A program made the position numbers and the translations under genes. A DNA stretch of 7,579 nucleotides from SIG673 sp964570105 (GTDB taxonomy: Bacteria; Bacillota; Clostridia; Oscillospirales; CAG-272). The stretch lies in contig CAZMWM010000092.1 in the NCBI GenBank assembly GCA_964570105.1, forward strand, positions 1 to 7,579, read 5' to 3'. Below the pieces are notes generated by a model. The model did not search any database, was not told the DNA's origin, and saw only the letters and a program-made list of their open reading frames with translations. This document shows positions 6,639 through 7,579 of this stretch, in pieces. Every line of letters begins with the position of its first letter. Within the stretch, counting starts at the first letter, position 1.

Positions 6639-6667
6639 TTGACATTGAATAAGATATATGATATAAT
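6639..6667 (+). promoter_or_regulatory. Consensus sigma-A promoter of ruvC
   Basis: TTGACA (6639-6644), a 17-base spacer and TATAAT (6662-6667) again match the consensus perfectly. Transcription would start near 6674, about 26 bases before the ruvC ATG, with AAGGA (6684-6688) as ribosome binding site. No LexA-type box GAAC-N4-GTTC is present near it, so SOS control is not supported by this sequence. Confidence 0.87.
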
Positions 6668-6699
6668 AAACAAAGTTTATTTTAAGGAACGGTAGATCT

Positions 6700-7200
6700 A
6701 TGAGGATACTTGGGATAGATCCCGGCTACGCTATCGTGGGCTTTGGAGTGCTCGACTGTGAAGGGATAAGCTTCAAAACGGTGGATTTCGGCGTTATAAC
6801 CACACCGGCTAAGATACCGATAGAGGACCGGCTACAGATGATATACGACGAGCTTACGGTGCTCATAAAGAGATACCGCCCGGAGGCGATAGCGGTCGAG
6901 GAGCTGTTCTTCAATTCAAACCATACCACTGCCATACCGGTGGCTGAGGCGCGAGGTGTTATACTGCTCTGTGCCAAGCAGAACGGCGTCGAGCTGTTCG
7001 AATATACGCCATTGCAGGTAAAGCAAGCGGTAGTCGGATATGGGAGAGCCGAAAAAAATCAGGTCATAGCGATGACCACCGCGCTTTTAAAGCTACCTAA
7101 GCCCCCGAGACCGGACGACGCCGCCGATGCGTTGGCGATAGCTATATGTCACGGGAATATAGGCGGCTCGGCTCTGGCTAAGTATTATAACAAGCGGTGA
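6700..7200 (+). CDS. ruvC: Crossover junction endodeoxyribonuclease RuvC
   Basis: A 166-residue Holliday-junction resolvase that cuts four-way DNA junctions as a dimer, working with the RuvAB branch-migration motor in recombination and repair. The RNase H-like fold shows its catalytic acids: D7 in ILGIDPGYAIVGFG, E67 in AIAVEELFFNSN, and D140 and D143 in RPDDAADALAIAICHG, matching D7, E66, D138 and D141 of the E. coli enzyme. Length is typical. The basic C-terminus (KYYNKR) is intact. The ATG at 6700 is set by AAGGA 11 bases upstream and a consensus promoter before it. The next gene on the strand is ruvA, as in many bacteria, but the two are separated by about 330 bases of tandem repeats rather than being tightly packed. 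Confidence 0.97.
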   Translation: MRILGIDPGYAIVGFGVLDCEGISFKTVDFGVITTPAKIPIEDRLQMIYDELTVLIKRYRPEAIAVEELFFNSNHTTAIPVAEARGVILLCAKQNGVELFEYTPLQVKQAVVGYGRAEKNQVIAMTTALLKLPKPPRPDDAADALAIAICHGNIGGSALAKYYNKR

Positions 7201-7219
7201 CGTCGGGGCGCACGGCGGT

Positions 7220-7544
7220 ATGAACACCGGTTGCTATGGGCGATATCGCCGAGCTGTACGGAAAAATAACGAGAGAAAGGTAACGGTGGGATGCCTGTTC
7301 ATTGTGGTGGGTGATCGCGCCGAACTATACGGAAAAATAACGAGGGAAGGGTAACGGTGAGATGCCCGTTTATTGCGTTGGGTGATCGCGCCGAACTATA
7401 CGGAAAAATAACGAGGGAAAGGTAACGGTGAGATGCCTGCCTGTTAAGGTGGGCGATGGCACCGAACTGTACAGAAAAATAACGAAGGAAAGGTAACGGT
7501 GGGACGCCTGTCTGTTAAGGTGGACGATGGCACCGAACTATACG
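7220..7544 (+). repeat. 71-base tandem repeat, four full copies and a partial fifth, between ruvC and ruvA
   Basis: Copies start at 7220, 7291, 7362, 7433 and 7504, with an exact 71-base period. By hand alignment copies 2 and 3 match at 66 of 71 bases, copies 3 and 4 at 57 of 71; the fifth follows the fourth at 36 of its first 41 bases, then breaks into the ruvA coding region. The most constant part is GGAAAAATAACGAG and the following GTAACGGTG. The period is not a multiple of three and every unit contains stop codons, so it is not a protein repeat. Each unit has a start-like codon near unit position 21-26, ahead of a short frame, roughly (I/M)-A-P-N-Y-T-E-K-stop in copies 2-4. CGGTG at the end of a unit can pair with CGCCG or CACCG in the next unit. 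The function is unknown. Confidence 0.93.
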
Positions 7545-7579
7545 AAAATGTTTTATTATGTTAAGGGGATGCTTGCAAA
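7527..7579 (+). CDS. ruvA: Holliday junction DNA helicase RuvA, N-terminus only (cut by window edge)
   Basis: From 7548 the frame reads MFYYVKGMLA, the typical opening of RuvA, the tetrameric junction-binding subunit of the RuvAB motor; its place after ruvC fits. That ATG has no SD at normal spacing. An in-frame ATG at 7527, preceded by AAGGTGG (7517-7523), adds MAPNYTK and has the better translation signal, so I use it; every other gene in the window has an SD, which favours this choice. The seven added residues and the SD lie inside the fifth 71-base repeat unit. If the start is really 7548, translation would depend on a weak or coupled signal. Only the first 10 family residues are visible, so identity rests on them and on context. 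Confidence 0.75.
   Translation, partial: MAPNYTKMFYYVKGMLA

Noticed and set aside
6684..6699. Possible LexA box near the ruvC start (GAAC followed by four bases)
   Set aside because: The second half reads GATC rather than GTTC, so the site is only a half match and falls between SD and start codon.
7220..7544. CRISPR array between ruvC and ruvA
   Set aside because: The whole 71-base unit is repeated, with no alternating constant repeat and unique spacer, and copies drift by point changes. This is a tandem repeat.

Overview
The window looks like chromosomal DNA of a low-to-mid GC Gram-positive, most likely a gut-type Clostridia lineage (for example Oscillospirales or Christensenellales). This is inferred from the holB-ricT gene pair (a Firmicutes arrangement), a DUF951/YyzM protein, a YfhO-type membrane protein, strong AGGAGG-like Shine-Dalgarno (SD) sites, and several sigma-A promoters with 17-base spacers. 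I cannot name a genus.

Layout, left to right. Positions 1-430 carry no credible gene but hold a REP-like palindrome and a branched, terminator-ending structure that may be an RNA or an interspersed repeat. Positions 431-701 are a one-gene minus-strand unit for a small 2[4Fe-4S] ferredoxin, with its own extended -10 promoter and a rho-independent terminator. Positions 818-3495 are a minus-strand unit with a clear promoter: holB (DNA polymerase III delta prime) followed by ricT/yaaT (PSP1 family), here with a very long basic disordered tail. Positions 3527-6576 are another minus-strand unit: a TTG-started DUF951 protein followed, one base after its stop codon, by a 906-residue YfhO-type membrane protein. 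A consensus promoter precedes the unit and a short terminator follows it. From 6639 onward the plus strand carries a divergent unit: a consensus promoter, ruvC, an approximately 330-base block of 71-base tandem repeats, and the first codons of ruvA running off the right edge.

Most genes are housekeeping: DNA replication (HolB), Holliday-junction processing (RuvC, RuvA), RNA processing or development (RicT), electron transfer (ferredoxin) and cell-envelope glycosylation (YfhO family). The least ordinary part is the ruvC-ruvA spacer. There, 71-base units each carry a start-like codon and a very short reading frame, and the last unit supplies what looks like the SD and start codon of ruvA. Second-tier points are the RicT tail, the cysteine-free HolB (no zinc module), a palindrome over the yfhO SD, and the branched element at 244-352. 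I see no convincing evidence of a new defence system, mobile element or CRISPR array.
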